A stretch of DNA of 39,817 bases, from the NCBI GenBank assembly GCA_023663465.1, contig JAMPHJ010000013.1:1-39817 (forward strand). Direction: 5' to 3'. Both the position numbers and the translations under genes were made by a program. Position 1 is the first letter of the stretch; every line of letters begins with the position of its first letter. Of the stretch, positions 24,447-32,521 are shown piece by piece. Under the pieces are notes generated by a model that had not been told where the DNA came from, did no database searches, and saw only the letters and a list, made by a program, of their open reading frames with translations. The DNA is from Muribaculaceae bacterium (GTDB lineage: Bacteria; Bacillota; Clostridia; Lachnospirales; Lachnospiraceae).

Positions 24447-25216
24447 TCCGCTTCCAGAATCTTACCGGTCTCTCCATGAATGGTATATTCGTATTCCTTG
24501 CCGTCTGCATAAAATTCTATCTCGTACTCCGTATGCCCATCCTCGACGTCCTGCTCCAGTTTGGTATAGCTGACCTGACTTGCGTCCAGTCCGGCATGTT
24601 CCAGTGCAATTTCTTTGGCTTCTTCAAGGGTAACGGAACCCTGCGTTCCCATATTACTTATCCTGCGCTCAATCGCTTCCACCGAAGCATTCAGGATTGC
24701 TCCGTCGTCCGCCTTGATTTCGTACTCATATTTCTGGTCTGTCGTTACAAATTCGATTTCATATTCCGCCCTGCCATCATCATAATCCAGTTTTTCTTTG
24801 GTAAAAGTAACCTCGGATGCTTCCAATCCGGCATGGGACAATGCCGTGCTCTTCGCCTGTTCCACTCCAATATCTGTCTGGGCTGCGCTTCCCTGTATCG
24901 CTGCATCCCCCGTAGTCTGCACAGACTGAGACTCATTTCCCTGCACGGCTGTATCTGCCGTATCCTGCACCGGCTGGGACACATTTTCCTGCACAGCCGT
25001 ACTTGCCGTATCCTGTACCGACTGAGATTCATTTTCCTGTACAGCGGTGGCTGTTGTATCCTGTACCGGTTGGCTTCCCTCTCCCGCCTGACTCGTCTGC
25101 GGATTTTTATTTGCGCAAGCCGTTACCGCCAAAAGACAGCCCATTAAAATGCTGCAAAGAAAAATGCTGCACCTTCTGCTTTTTCTTTGGCTGCCCAGGC
25201 TATTTTCCTGTTTCAA
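24431..25216 (-). CDS. PepSY-domain lipoprotein with tandem repeats
   Basis: A secreted lipoprotein of about 261 aa. A basic N-terminus, a hydrophobic stretch and a lipobox ending AVTAC mark a lipid-anchored protein. A Gln/Thr/Ser-rich linker made of four 16-residue repeats follows. Then come two PepSY-like units: GVEQAKSTALSHAGL...YEIEFVTTDQKYEYEIKADDGAIL, and TLEEAKEIALEHAGL...YEIEFYADGKEYEYTIHGETGKIL. PepSY domains are thought to restrain proteases or bind at the cell surface. The start is uncertain: no ATG fits, and I used TTG at 25216, which follows AAAGGA by 11 bp; GTG at 25225 is an alternative. It is convergent with the gene at 23755. Confidence 0.85.
   Translation of the reverse strand: MKQENSLGSQRKSRRCSIFLCSILMGCLLAVTACANKNPQTSQAGEGSQPVQDTTATAVQENESQSVQDTASTAVQENVSQPVQDTADTAVQGNESQSVQTTGDAAIQGSAAQTDIGVEQAKSTALSHAGLEASEVTFTKEKLDYDDGRAEYEIEFVTTDQKYEYEIKADDGAILNASVEAIERRISNMGTQGSVTLEEAKEIALEHAGLDASQVSYTKLEQDVEDGHTEYEIEFYADGKEYEYTIHGETGKILEAETELR
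24884..25075 (-). repeat. Four 48-bp tandem repeats in the lipoprotein gene
   Basis: Four in-frame 16-codon units encode SQPVQDTTATAVQENE-like repeats (SQ[PS]VQDT..TAVQ.N.). The first three are close copies and the fourth is more diverged. They lengthen the linker between the lipid anchor and the first PepSY unit, and their number could vary between strains. Confidence 0.9.
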
Positions 25217-25310
25217 GATATTCACGTTCCTTTCGATAATATATTTTGCACAACTACACACTTTTAAGCTTTAGTATATGCCATTTACCAAAAAAATAAA
25301 ACCTTCTCCC

Positions 25311-25338
25311 CAAAAATTTACGGGTGCTTTCGCACCCG
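25311..25338 (-). terminator. Terminator after the EAL-HDOD gene
   Basis: CGGGTGC (25321-25327) and GCACCCG (25332-25338) form a 7-bp stem with a 4-nt loop. On the minus strand it is followed by TAAATTTTT. It lies 16 bp after the stop codon at 25354. Confidence 0.85.
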
Positions 25339-25353
25339 CTTTCAATCCCTCTG

Positions 25354-26574
25354 TCATACAAACAACTGCCGATACCACTGTAAGGATCTCGTATAAGCGT
25401 CGTACACATGGTCGATATCAATATTTTTCAACACCATCTGCCTGGATACTTCCTGCCAGGAAGCGTTTTCATAGTGAAGAATGAAATCCAACACCGGTGC
25501 AAGCTCGCCTTTTTGTTCTGTCAACGCATCTTTGACGCTCTTAGAAACCTTGACCATTTCCAGCGCTTCCGTCATGGGTTTGTTCAGAATCAAATCCAGC
25601 ACGGAAAACAGCCCCATCAAAAACAACTCGGATGAATGGATTGCCAGCTCAAATACCGGTGCAAGGTTTTCCGCAAACTTGGCGCGTAGTAAAGACAGCC
25701 TCGTAATTTCATTGGGCTTATCCGCGCACAGCTCGCTCGTGACTACCGTATTAATCCATTTCTTCAATTCCCGCTGTCCAAGCATCGCCGCTGCGTGCCT
25801 GATAGACGTAATTTCCGAATTAACTGTCATTCTGTTTACAATCTTTAATAAAGAAATGACAAGCGCCGTATCTCTTCCGACTACATCTGCGACTTTGGTT
25901 AAATCAAAGTCACTGTCGTTTACCAGATTCAGCAATTCGATATAGTTTGCTTTCAGCGGTGCAACCTCTGACTCCCCTTTCGTAACGGGCACTCGGAAAA
26001 ATCCGCCTTCATAGAGGTCGAACCCGCCACTGCCTTTGAGTCTGTCGAAGTCTTCCTGGGTATCAATGCTGACAGCACACAATTTCAATTTCGGATAGAG
26101 CTTGGAAAAATACTGTTTCGCCTGATTAATATCCAGTTTCTTATGGTCCAGTAGAATATAATCCATGAGAAGAAGCACTTCCCGGTATTCTTCTACCCTG
26201 TCAAAAGGCAGCTTCCTGATTGCCAGCTTATATCCCATCCTTTTGAGTTCTTTGAGACGGTTGACGTACATCTCCTCCGGCGTAATCGTCTTATCCGCTA
26301 ATAAAACCAGTCTCTCATGGGGCGTCTGGCACTGCTTATCAATCTCGGAAAATACAGAAATGTGATTGATTTCCACAAAAATTTCCTTATCCGCAGATAA
26401 TGTCTCAATTCCCATCGCCTCAATAATATCCAGCCCCACAATATTTCCAGCGCCGTCATTACTGCCCGTTCCAAGAAAACTTGGATTCAGAAGGAAATTT
26501 TGCTTCTGCGCAAATAAGGAATAAGCCTTGACCGCCACGGTTTCATCAAATAATGGTATTAGTGTTGAAAGCAT
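25354..26574 (-). CDS. Degenerate EAL plus HDOD signalling protein (YuxH-like)
   Basis: A 406-aa soluble protein. The first half (about 1-200) has the outline of an EAL domain, ending in FDRLKGSGGFDLYEGGFFRVPV, but lacks the catalytic EAL signature and the DDFGxG metal motif (here YKLAIRKLPFD). It is unlikely to hydrolyse cyclic-di-GMP. The second half (about 205-395) is an HDOD domain (LLNLVNDSDFDLTKVADVVGRDTALVISLLKIVN, SIRHAAAMLGQRELKKWI). This EAL-HDOD pairing is known from the YuxH/CdgJ group. I chose ATG at 26574 because AGGAG lies upstream; the longer frame has no such site. It is alone between a glycosyltransferase gene and its own terminator. Confidence 0.88.
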   Translation of the reverse strand: MLSTLIPLFDETVAVKAYSLFAQKQNFLLNPSFLGTGSNDGAGNIVGLDIIEAMGIETLSADKEIFVEINHISVFSEIDKQCQTPHERLVLLADKTITPEEMYVNRLKELKRMGYKLAIRKLPFDRVEEYREVLLLMDYILLDHKKLDINQAKQYFSKLYPKLKLCAVSIDTQEDFDRLKGSGGFDLYEGGFFRVPVTKGESEVAPLKANYIELLNLVNDSDFDLTKVADVVGRDTALVISLLKIVNRMTVNSEITSIRHAAAMLGQRELKKWINTVVTSELCADKPNEITRLSLLRAKFAENLAPVFELAIHSSELFLMGLFSVLDLILNKPMTEALEMVKVSKSVKDALTEQKGELAPVLDFILHYENASWQEVSRQMVLKNIDIDHVYDAYTRSLQWYRQLFV

Positions 26575-26676
26575 ATGATTTCTCCTATCAAAGATGTGAT
26601 AACTTGGTCTACTATTTAATAATACTATATTTTTTCTAATATGAACATATTTTTTGTGTAAATTTATCAAAAAATT

Positions 26677-27849
26677 TTATAGACACAAATTTTCAATCTT
26701 ATCCGCTGCGCCCTTTGCCCCGGAACATGCCTTAAATCCGTCGGAAATGGCGGCTGCGTTTTCCCGGTAAGAAGGCGTGTGCATCACCTGACAGACCGCC
26801 TGGCGAATCGCATCAGGGGTTATTTTATGAAGACGAAGCCCCGCGCCTAGCTGCTCCACCCTTGCTGCTACGCCTTCCTCCTCTTTCGTCTGGGGATATG
26901 TCACAAGCGGAACCCGGTAATATAAACTTTCGTTGACGCTGTTCATACCGCAGTGGGACAAAAATACATCGGCTTTTTCCAACACAGCAATCTGATCCAC
27001 GAAACTTCTGATGGATATATTTTCCGCTACATCGCCCAAATCTTCCATCGCAACCAGATTTCCCACGGACATCACCACCTGATATTTTGTACCTGCAAAT
27101 GCCGCAATGCACTGTTTATAAAACTTTAAAGAATTATTTACTACGGTTCCCATCGAAATATAGACTAATTTTTCCCTGTCCTTCGTTATCTCTTCCGTCA
27201 CCGGTCTGATAGTGGGTCCTACGAAAGTATATTTATCGGAAAAGGTTTCCGCGCAGGGCTGAAATTGCGGCGACGTGTAGACAATCGTATTGGTCTCGTT
27301 ATCATTCTGGATAATATCCAGGATATTTTTCACCGGATAGCCCTTATCCTGCAGTCTTTTCAGGTTCTTATTGATTTTGGGCATGGAAAACATCATCCCG
27401 AACAACTGCCCGATACTCTGCTTCATAATCTTGGCGGAATACTGATTAAAGGCAAACGTGGTAGTCGAAGAAATAAAAGGGATTCCCAGCTTCCTAGCGA
27501 TTGCCTTTCCCCAGACCGCCATAGAATCGGCAACGATACAGTCCGGCTGCAGCGCCTGCATATCCCGGCATACCATATCATCCAGCGCCAGCGTCGTATC
27601 CACCAATATCTGGGTCGAAAATGCCAGGTCTTTCCCTATGCGCGTCGCCTCTTCCGGTTTCAGTTTCTGCTCCATATCATAATCATCGCAGCCGACAAAC
27701 ACCGCGCCAAGGCTTTCTATTTTTTCCCGGAATGGGGCATAGGAATAGTACCTGACCTCATGTCCGCGCTTTACCAGTTCCTCCACCACTCCCAGCGTCG
27801 GATTGACATGTCCGTGCGCCGGAATACAAAAAAATACGATTTTACTCAT
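26677..27849 (-). CDS. MGT-type (GT1) glycosyltransferase
   Basis: A 390-aa cytoplasmic enzyme of the macrolide glycosyltransferase/YjiC group in GT1, which moves sugars from UDP-sugars onto small hydrophobic acceptors. The N-terminal domain begins IVFFCIPAHGHVNPTLGV; the conserved donor-binding region is LSHCGMNSVNESLYYRVPLVTYPQ (near 295-320), and VYISMGTV starts the C-terminal domain. AAGGAG precedes the ATG. It starts 34 bp after abrB with no terminator between, so it is probably controlled with it. The acceptor is unknown; natural products, antibiotics and lipids are all possible. Confidence 0.92.
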   Translation of the reverse strand: MSKIVFFCIPAHGHVNPTLGVVEELVKRGHEVRYYSYAPFREKIESLGAVFVGCDDYDMEQKLKPEEATRIGKDLAFSTQILVDTTLALDDMVCRDMQALQPDCIVADSMAVWGKAIARKLGIPFISSTTTFAFNQYSAKIMKQSIGQLFGMMFSMPKINKNLKRLQDKGYPVKNILDIIQNDNETNTIVYTSPQFQPCAETFSDKYTFVGPTIRPVTEEITKDREKLVYISMGTVVNNSLKFYKQCIAAFAGTKYQVVMSVGNLVAMEDLGDVAENISIRSFVDQIAVLEKADVFLSHCGMNSVNESLYYRVPLVTYPQTKEEEGVAARVEQLGAGLRLHKITPDAIRQAVCQVMHTPSYRENAAAISDGFKACSGAKGAADKIENLCL

Positions 27850-27883
27850 TTTAACAGCCTGCTCCTTCCTTAGATGTCATTCT

Positions 27884-28102
27884 TTAGTTTTCTGTAGACA
27901 GTTCCCCAAATATCATGGATATATACTTATCCATCATGGATTTAGGCGGAATTGCAATGCCTCTTTCCACATCGCCCAGCACCAGAATCGTATCGCCGGG
28001 ATGAATCCCCAGCATATCCCTGGCTTCCTTGGGTATTACGAACTGTCCTTTCTCACCGATTTTCACGGTCCATGCATTTTTCCCCTGCGGTTTTTCACCC
28101 AT
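27884..28102 (-). CDS. AbrB-family (SpoVT/AbrB) transition-state regulator
   Basis: A 72-aa DNA-binding protein. WTVKIGEKGQFVIPKEARDMLGIHPGDTILVLGD is the swapped-hairpin AbrB fold; a short helical tail follows. I chose ATG at 28102 because AAGGAGG lies just upstream; the frame opens at a TTG seven codons earlier, inside that site. A palindrome covers its own -10, which suggests autoregulation. It precedes and probably shares a transcript with the glycosyltransferase, so it may control that gene. It could also be an orphan global regulator. Confidence 0.92.
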   Translation of the reverse strand: MGEKPQGKNAWTVKIGEKGQFVIPKEARDMLGIHPGDTILVLGDVERGIAIPPKSMMDKYISMIFGELSTEN

Positions 28103-28129
28103 AAAATTCCTCCTTTTTCCCAAAAAAAC

Positions 28130-28164
28130 AAAAAGTATGATTGGTTATACTAATCATACTTTTT
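28130..28164. promoter_or_regulatory. Palindromic operator over the abrB -10
   Basis: AAAAAGTATGATT (28130-28142) and AATCATACTTTTT (28152-28164) are perfect inverted repeats with a 9-bp centre (GGTTATACT). The right arm contains the -10 box of the abrB promoter. This position fits repression, probably by the AbrB-like product; the binding protein is inference. Confidence 0.7.
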
Positions 28165-28181
28165 ATCCATTAAAAAGTCAA
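28153..28181 (-). promoter_or_regulatory. abrB-glycosyltransferase promoter
   Basis: On the minus strand TTGACT (28176-28181) and TATGAT (28153-28158) are separated by exactly 17 bp. The start point would fall inside the palindrome, about 45 bp before the abrB ATG. Confidence 0.8.
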
Positions 28182-28202
28182 GTAAAAACAAAATATACGG
28201 TT

Positions 28203-28769
28203 TTATCCCTCTATCATATCTGCAAAATACTTATGTACCCTTAAATCATCGGTGAGTTCCGGGTGAAACGCTGTAACCAGATGATTTCCCTGCCTTGCCG
28301 CAACCATGCGTTCATTGACGACGGCGAGTATCTGCACATCTTTACCGGCCTTGGTGATATAAGGCGCCCTGATAAAAACCATAGGGATTTTCCCGATGCC
28401 GCCAAAATCTGCATCCGCCCGGAAGCTCCCCAACTGCCTTCCATAAGCATTTCTTTTCGCCGTAATATCCATCGTCCTGATTCCATAGGATTCTTCCTCC
28501 TCTATATGCGAAGCAAGAAGAATCAACCCGGCACAGGTTCCAAACACAGGCATTCCGTTTTCTATTTCCGTTTTTACCGGTTCATGCAGTCCCGTATCAT
28601 GTAGCAATTTTGCCATAACAGTGCTTTCGCCGCCCGGAATAATGATACCGTCATGTTCCTTTTCCATGTCCTTCTTCCCGCGTATCTGAAAGTGTTCTAT
28701 TCCCAGCCTGTCCAGGCAGCTTCCATGTTCCGCAAAGGCTCCCTGTAATGCCAATACTCCTATTTTCAA
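28203..28769 (-). CDS. pdxT: PLP synthase glutaminase subunit PdxT
   Basis: A 188-aa class I glutamine amidotransferase that frees ammonia from glutamine for PdxS. The nucleophile is C79 in FGTCAGLILLA; the partners are H169 and E171 in AFHPELTDD. The N-terminal GVLALQGAFAEH and PGGESTVMAKLL are hallmarks of the family. It follows pdxS after 1 bp, so the two are co-translated. Confidence 0.97.
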   Translation of the reverse strand: MKIGVLALQGAFAEHGSCLDRLGIEHFQIRGKKDMEKEHDGIIIPGGESTVMAKLLHDTGLHEPVKTEIENGMPVFGTCAGLILLASHIEEEESYGIRTMDITAKRNAYGRQLGSFRADADFGGIGKIPMVFIRAPYITKAGKDVQILAVVNERMVAARQGNHLVTAFHPELTDDLRVHKYFADMIEG

Positions 28770-28770
28770 T

Positions 28771-29646
28771 CTATTTCCCTCTTTCCGCCATCAGCAGGGC
28801 AATTTCGGACTCATTGATGCCGACCATTGCCTCTCCTAAATCTTCCGATAATTCAGCAATCAGTTTTGCATCCTGATAATTCGTTACCGCCTGGACAATG
28901 GACGCCGCTCTTTTTTCTGGATTGCCTGATTTGAAGATTCCAGAACCGACGAAAACGCCTTCCGCCCCAAGCTGCATCATAAGCGCTGCATCCGCAGGAG
29001 TCGCCACCCCGCCGGCAGCAAAATTCACAACAGGCAGTTTCCCATTTTCATGCACATAACGCAGCAGTTCCACGGATACCTGGAGCTGTTTTGCCGCTTC
29101 ATACAATTCCTCCCCGGAAAGATTCTGCACACGCCTTATTTCCGCATTCATGGCTCTCATATGGCGGACTGCCTGAATGACGTCCCCTGTTCCCGGCTCG
29201 CCTTTCGTCCGAATCATGGAAGCACCCTCGCTGATTCTGCGTAATGCCTCTCCTAAGTCCTTTGCCCCGCAGACAAATGGGACTTTAAATTGATGCTTAT
29301 CAATATGGTACACATCATCCGCCGGGGAAAGCACTTCGCTTTCATCAATATAGTCAATCTCTATCGCTTCCAGAATCTGCGCTTCCACAAAATGTCCGAT
29401 TCTGCACTTTGCCATCACAGGGATGGAAACCGCTTCCTGGATTCCTTTTATCATTTTGGGGTCGCTCATTCTGGAAACGCCACCCGCCGCCCTGATATCC
29501 GCCGGGATTCTCTCAAGCGCCATGACTGCGCACGCACCGGCTTTTTGCGCTATTTGTGCCTGTTCGGGCGTCGTCACGTCCATGATGACTCCGCCTTTTA
29601 ACATCTGGGCAAGATTTTTGTTTAATTCATATCTGTCTTCTGACAT
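28771..29646 (-). CDS. pdxS: PLP synthase subunit PdxS
   Basis: A 291-aa TIM-barrel enzyme that builds pyridoxal 5'-phosphate from ribose-5-phosphate, glyceraldehyde-3-phosphate and ammonia. The key residues are D23 in [13 protein letters not shown]80 in [15 protein letters not shown] and the second lysine in [16 protein letters not shown] lies upstream. It follows nifU by 54 bp without a clear terminator, so it may share the cysK-nifS-nifU transcript. This locus holds several PLP enzymes (NifS, CysK, PatB-like, MetC-like) that need its product. Confidence 0.98.
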   Translation of the reverse strand: MSEDRYELNKNLAQMLKGGVIMDVTTPEQAQIAQKAGACAVMALERIPADIRAAGGVSRMSDPKMIKGIQEAVSIPVMAKCRIGHFVEAQILEAIEIDYIDESEVLSPADDVYHIDKHQFKVPFVCGAKDLGEALRRISEGASMIRTKGEPGTGDVIQAVRHMRAMNAEIRRVQNLSGEELYEAAKQLQVSVELLRYVHENGKLPVVNFAAGGVATPADAALMMQLGAEGVFVGSGIFKSGNPEKRAASIVQAVTNYQDAKLIAELSEDLGEAMVGINESEIALLMAERGK

Positions 29647-29700
29647 TACAATGACCTCCGTTTATTTTTCCGCTGCGCCGAGTCTTACTTTTTATTGATT

Positions 29701-30150
29701 CTATCCAACACAATCCTCTCTTTCCTCTATGTCATCCACCGGGGGTTTTAAACCTTCTATCTGTAAATTATTTTTCCTGGCATAATCCCACAATGCTGCA
29801 TGGACTGCCTCTTCTGCTAAAAGGGAACAATGCACTTTTACGGCGGGAAGTCCGCCAAGCGCTTCCTGCACAGCCTTATTGGTAAGCTTTAGAGCCTCTT
29901 CTATCGATTTGCCTTTAATCAACTCTGTCGCCATACTGCTGGTTGCCACTGCCGCACCACAGCCAAAGGTCTTAAACTTACAGTCCCGAATCATCTGGTT
30001 TTCGTCGATGTCAAGATAAATCCTCATAATATCGCCGCATTTCGCGTTTCCTACGGTTCCGACGCCGCTGGCATTCTCGATTTCTCCCACATTTCTTGGA
30101 TTGCTAAAGTGATCCATGACCTTTTCACTGTATTCTATAATCTGACTCAT
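29701..30150 (-). CDS. nifU: Iron-sulfur cluster scaffold NifU/IscU-like protein
   Basis: A 149-aa scaffold on which Fe-S clusters are assembled. The three ligand cysteines are C38 (NAKCGD, with D40), C64 (FGCGAA) and C108 (VHCSLLAEEA). The C-terminus extends past the IscU core by a short acidic tail. It lies 19 bp after nifS, its sulfur donor. It has the NifU N-terminal domain only, lacking the central [2Fe-2S] and C-terminal Nfu domains, as usual for this group in Clostridia. Confidence 0.95.
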   Translation of the reverse strand: MSQIIEYSEKVMDHFSNPRNVGEIENASGVGTVGNAKCGDIMRIYLDIDENQMIRDCKFKTFGCGAAVATSSMATELIKGKSIEEALKLTNKAVQEALGGLPAVKVHCSLLAEEAVHAALWDYARKNNLQIEGLKPPVDDIEEREDCVG

Positions 30151-30169
30151 CTATAACCATGCTCCTTTC

Positions 30170-31360
30170 TCAACCTTCGCCCCGTTCTTTTTTCATAAAA
30201 TCTTCATAGAGCGGCGACATACTGCGGAGTCTCTCTACGATTTTTTTCAGTTCCTCAATCACATAGTCCAGTTCCTCTTTCGTGGTCTCATCAGAAAGCG
30301 TCAAACGAAGGGAACCATGCGCTATTTCATGGGGAAGCCCGATTGCAAGCAGCACATGGGACGGGTCAAGGGAACCGGAAGTGCAGGCGGAACCGCTGGA
30401 TGCGGCTATCTCTTTCTGGTCAAGCAATATCAGCAGCGACTCTCCTTCGATAAACCGGAAAGAAAAGTTCGCATTATTGGAAAGGCGCCTGTCCTTATGC
30501 CCGTTCAGTCTCGTATAGGGTATCTCTGCAAGCACCCTGTCTATCAGATAGTCCCGTAATTCGCTTTCATAGGCATGCCGTTTCTCAAGCTCCCTATCTG
30601 CTATTTCCGTCGCCTTTCCAAAACCGATAATTCCCGGCGTATTATGGGTTCCTGCCCTCCTGCCCCGTTCCTGCGCTCCGCCGTGGATAAAAGAACCGAT
30701 TTTTACTAAATTACGGATATATAAGATGCCTACGCCCTTAGGACCATTGATTTTATGGGCGCTTGCACTTAATAAATCAATGTTTAATTCCTCGACGTCA
30801 ATCCGTTCATGCCCGTATGCCTGCACCGCATCTGTGTGGAACAGGATTCCGTTTTTGCGCGCAATTTCCCCGATTTCCTGAATCGGCTGAATCGTTCCTA
30901 TCTCATTGTTTGCAAACATCACCGTAATGAGGATTGTGTCTTCTCTGACTGCCGCCTTTAATTCCTCCAGTCTTATGACCCCGTTTTCATCCACTCCCAC
31001 ATAAGTAATCTCAAAACCAAGTTTTTCCAGATACCCGCAGGTATGCAGGATTGCATGATGTTCTATCGTAGAGGTTATAATATGTTTTCCTTTCTCACGG
31101 TTTGCAAATGCAGCCGCTTGTAACGCCCAGTTGTCTGACTCGCTGCCGCCCCCCGTAAAATAGATTTCTTCCGGTTTCGCATTCAGGAAATCCGCAATTA
31201 CGGCTCTTGACTCATCAATCGCTTTCCTGCTTTTTCCTGCGAAACGATAAATGCTAGACGGGTTTCCATACTGCTCTTTAAAATAAGGCAGCATTGCCTC
31301 ATACACTTCGTCCCTTACCTTGGTTGTTGCTGCGTTATCCAGATAAATCAATCTACTCAT
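30170..31360 (-). CDS. nifS: Cysteine desulfurase NifS/IscS-like
   Basis: A 396-aa PLP enzyme that takes sulfur from cysteine and passes it to the scaffold protein. The PLP lysine is K203 in SAHKINGPKG, the persulfide cysteine C326 in SSGSACTSGSLDPSH, and the N-terminus reads IYLDNAATT. I placed the start at ATG 31360, 20 codons inside the open frame: GAGGTGG lies upstream and the family begins here; the upstream GTG has no site. It lies 59 bp after cysK, next to nifU. Confidence 0.96.
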   Translation of the reverse strand: MSRLIYLDNAATTKVRDEVYEAMLPYFKEQYGNPSSIYRFAGKSRKAIDESRAVIADFLNAKPEEIYFTGGGSESDNWALQAAAFANREKGKHIITSTIEHHAILHTCGYLEKLGFEITYVGVDENGVIRLEELKAAVREDTILITVMFANNEIGTIQPIQEIGEIARKNGILFHTDAVQAYGHERIDVEELNIDLLSASAHKINGPKGVGILYIRNLVKIGSFIHGGAQERGRRAGTHNTPGIIGFGKATEIADRELEKRHAYESELRDYLIDRVLAEIPYTRLNGHKDRRLSNNANFSFRFIEGESLLILLDQKEIAASSGSACTSGSLDPSHVLLAIGLPHEIAHGSLRLTLSDETTKEELDYVIEELKKIVERLRSMSPLYEDFMKKERGEG

Positions 31361-31419
31361 CCTGCTAACCACCTCTATCGTATATTTATGCTCCCTATTC
31401 CTCACGCCTGTAAGGAACA

Positions 31420-32355
31420 CTAATTTGCAAAAAGCGGCGTAGACAGATATCTGTCCCCGGAATCCGGCAATAATACCACGATATTCTTACCCGCATTCTC
31501 TGGTCTGGATGCCAGAATCAAGGCTGCTTTTAATGCCGCCCCGGATGAAATTCCCACAAGAATCCCTTCCGCTAAAGCAAATGCTTTTCCTTCTGCAAAA
31601 GCGTCTTCATTTTCTATGGTAATTACTTCATCATAAATCTTGGTGTTCAATACTTCTGGCACGAAGCCCGCGCCAATCCCCTGAATCTTATGCGCTCCCG
31701 GTGTCCCTTTAGAAAGAACGGGGCTTGTTGCCGGTTCTACCGCCACCACTTTGATATTCGGATTCTGTTCCTTTAGGTATTCTCCTACACCGGTCACTGT
31801 ACCGCCTGTGCCGACGCCCGCCACGAAAATATCCACCTTTCCATCCGTCTGCTTCCAGATTTCGGGACCTGTGGTGGCTTTATGGACTGCCGGGTTGGCA
31901 GGATTTACAAACTGCCCAAGGATAATGGAACCCTCTATTTCCTGATTCAGCTCTTCCGCCTTTGCGATTGCCCCTTTCATTCCCTTTGCGCCTTCCGTAA
32001 GCACTAATTCGGCTCCGTATGCTTTCAAAAGATTCCTGCGCTCTACGCTCATCGTATCGGGCAGCGTCAGGATTGCCTTATAGCCTTTGGCTGCTGCCAC
32101 TGCTGCAAGACCGATTCCCGTATTGCCGCTGGTCGGCTCGATAATCGTTGCGCCCGGTTTTAACTTTCCCGCTTTTTCTGCATCTTCAATCATGGCAAGG
32201 GCAATCCTGTCCTTTACCGAACCTGCCGGATTTAAGTATTCCAGCTTCGCCAAGATAGCTGCCCCCTCGATACCTGCCTTCTGACTGTAACGATTTAACT
32301 TTAAGATGGGGGTCCCCCCGATTAATTCCAATGCGCTTTCTTTGATTTCAGACAT
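31420..32355 (-). CDS. cysK: Cysteine synthase A (O-acetylserine sulfhydrylase)
   Basis: A 311-aa PLP enzyme making cysteine from O-acetylserine and sulfide. The PLP lysine is K48 in [11 protein letters not shown]; the substrate loop [10 protein letters not shown] and the phosphate-binding [10 protein letters not shown] are present. The start used is ATG 32355, with GGAGG 8 bp upstream; an ATG five codons earlier has no site. A near-consensus promoter and a palindrome (32390-32408) lie upstream. The cysteine it makes is the substrate of the downstream nifS product and of the glutamate-cysteine ligase. Confidence 0.97.
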   Translation of the reverse strand: MSEIKESALELIGGTPILKLNRYSQKAGIEGAAILAKLEYLNPAGSVKDRIALAMIEDAEKAGKLKPGATIIEPTSGNTGIGLAAVAAAKGYKAILTLPDTMSVERRNLLKAYGAELVLTEGAKGMKGAIAKAEELNQEIEGSIILGQFVNPANPAVHKATTGPEIWKQTDGKVDIFVAGVGTGGTVTGVGEYLKEQNPNIKVVAVEPATSPVLSKGTPGAHKIQGIGAGFVPEVLNTKIYDEVITIENEDAFAEGKAFALAEGILVGISSGAALKAALILASRPENAGKNIVVLLPDSGDRYLSTPLFAN

Positions 32356-32389
32356 ATCCTCTACCTCCATTTTCTTTGCTTCATTTATT

Positions 32390-32408
32390 ACCTATCTTTT
32401 TAATAGGT
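32390..32408. promoter_or_regulatory. Operator-like palindrome downstream of the cysK start point
   Basis: ACCTAT, seven bases, ATAGGT. It lies about 24-42 bp downstream of the -10, suiting a repressor that blocks elongation or early initiation. A close relative lies at the lysR promoter (38451-38476), and half-sites lie in the Rrf2/metC gap. An Rrf2-type (CymR/IscR-like) regulator is the obvious candidate; this is inference. Confidence 0.6.
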
Positions 32409-32431
32409 GTTATAAGTTTTAATTTAAAAAT

Positions 32432-32460
32432 ATTATAGTGCCTTGATAGAGAACTGTCAA
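32432..32460 (-). promoter_or_regulatory. cysK promoter, full consensus
   Basis: On the minus strand TTGACA (32455-32460) and TATAAT (32432-32437) are separated by exactly 17 bp, an ideal sigma-A promoter. Such a strong promoter is usually held down by a repressor, which fits the palindrome just downstream. Confidence 0.92.
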
Positions 32461-32521
32461 TCCCTTTTTTCCATTTCCTCTCTTTGTGTTACTTATAGTC
32501 AGTCATAACCGGAGCTGATAA

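Noticed and set aside
27265-27873. A 202-aa plus-strand frame opposite the glycosyltransferase
   Set aside because: Antisense to a conserved GT1 enzyme, with no promoter or ribosome binding site and a shadow-like composition.
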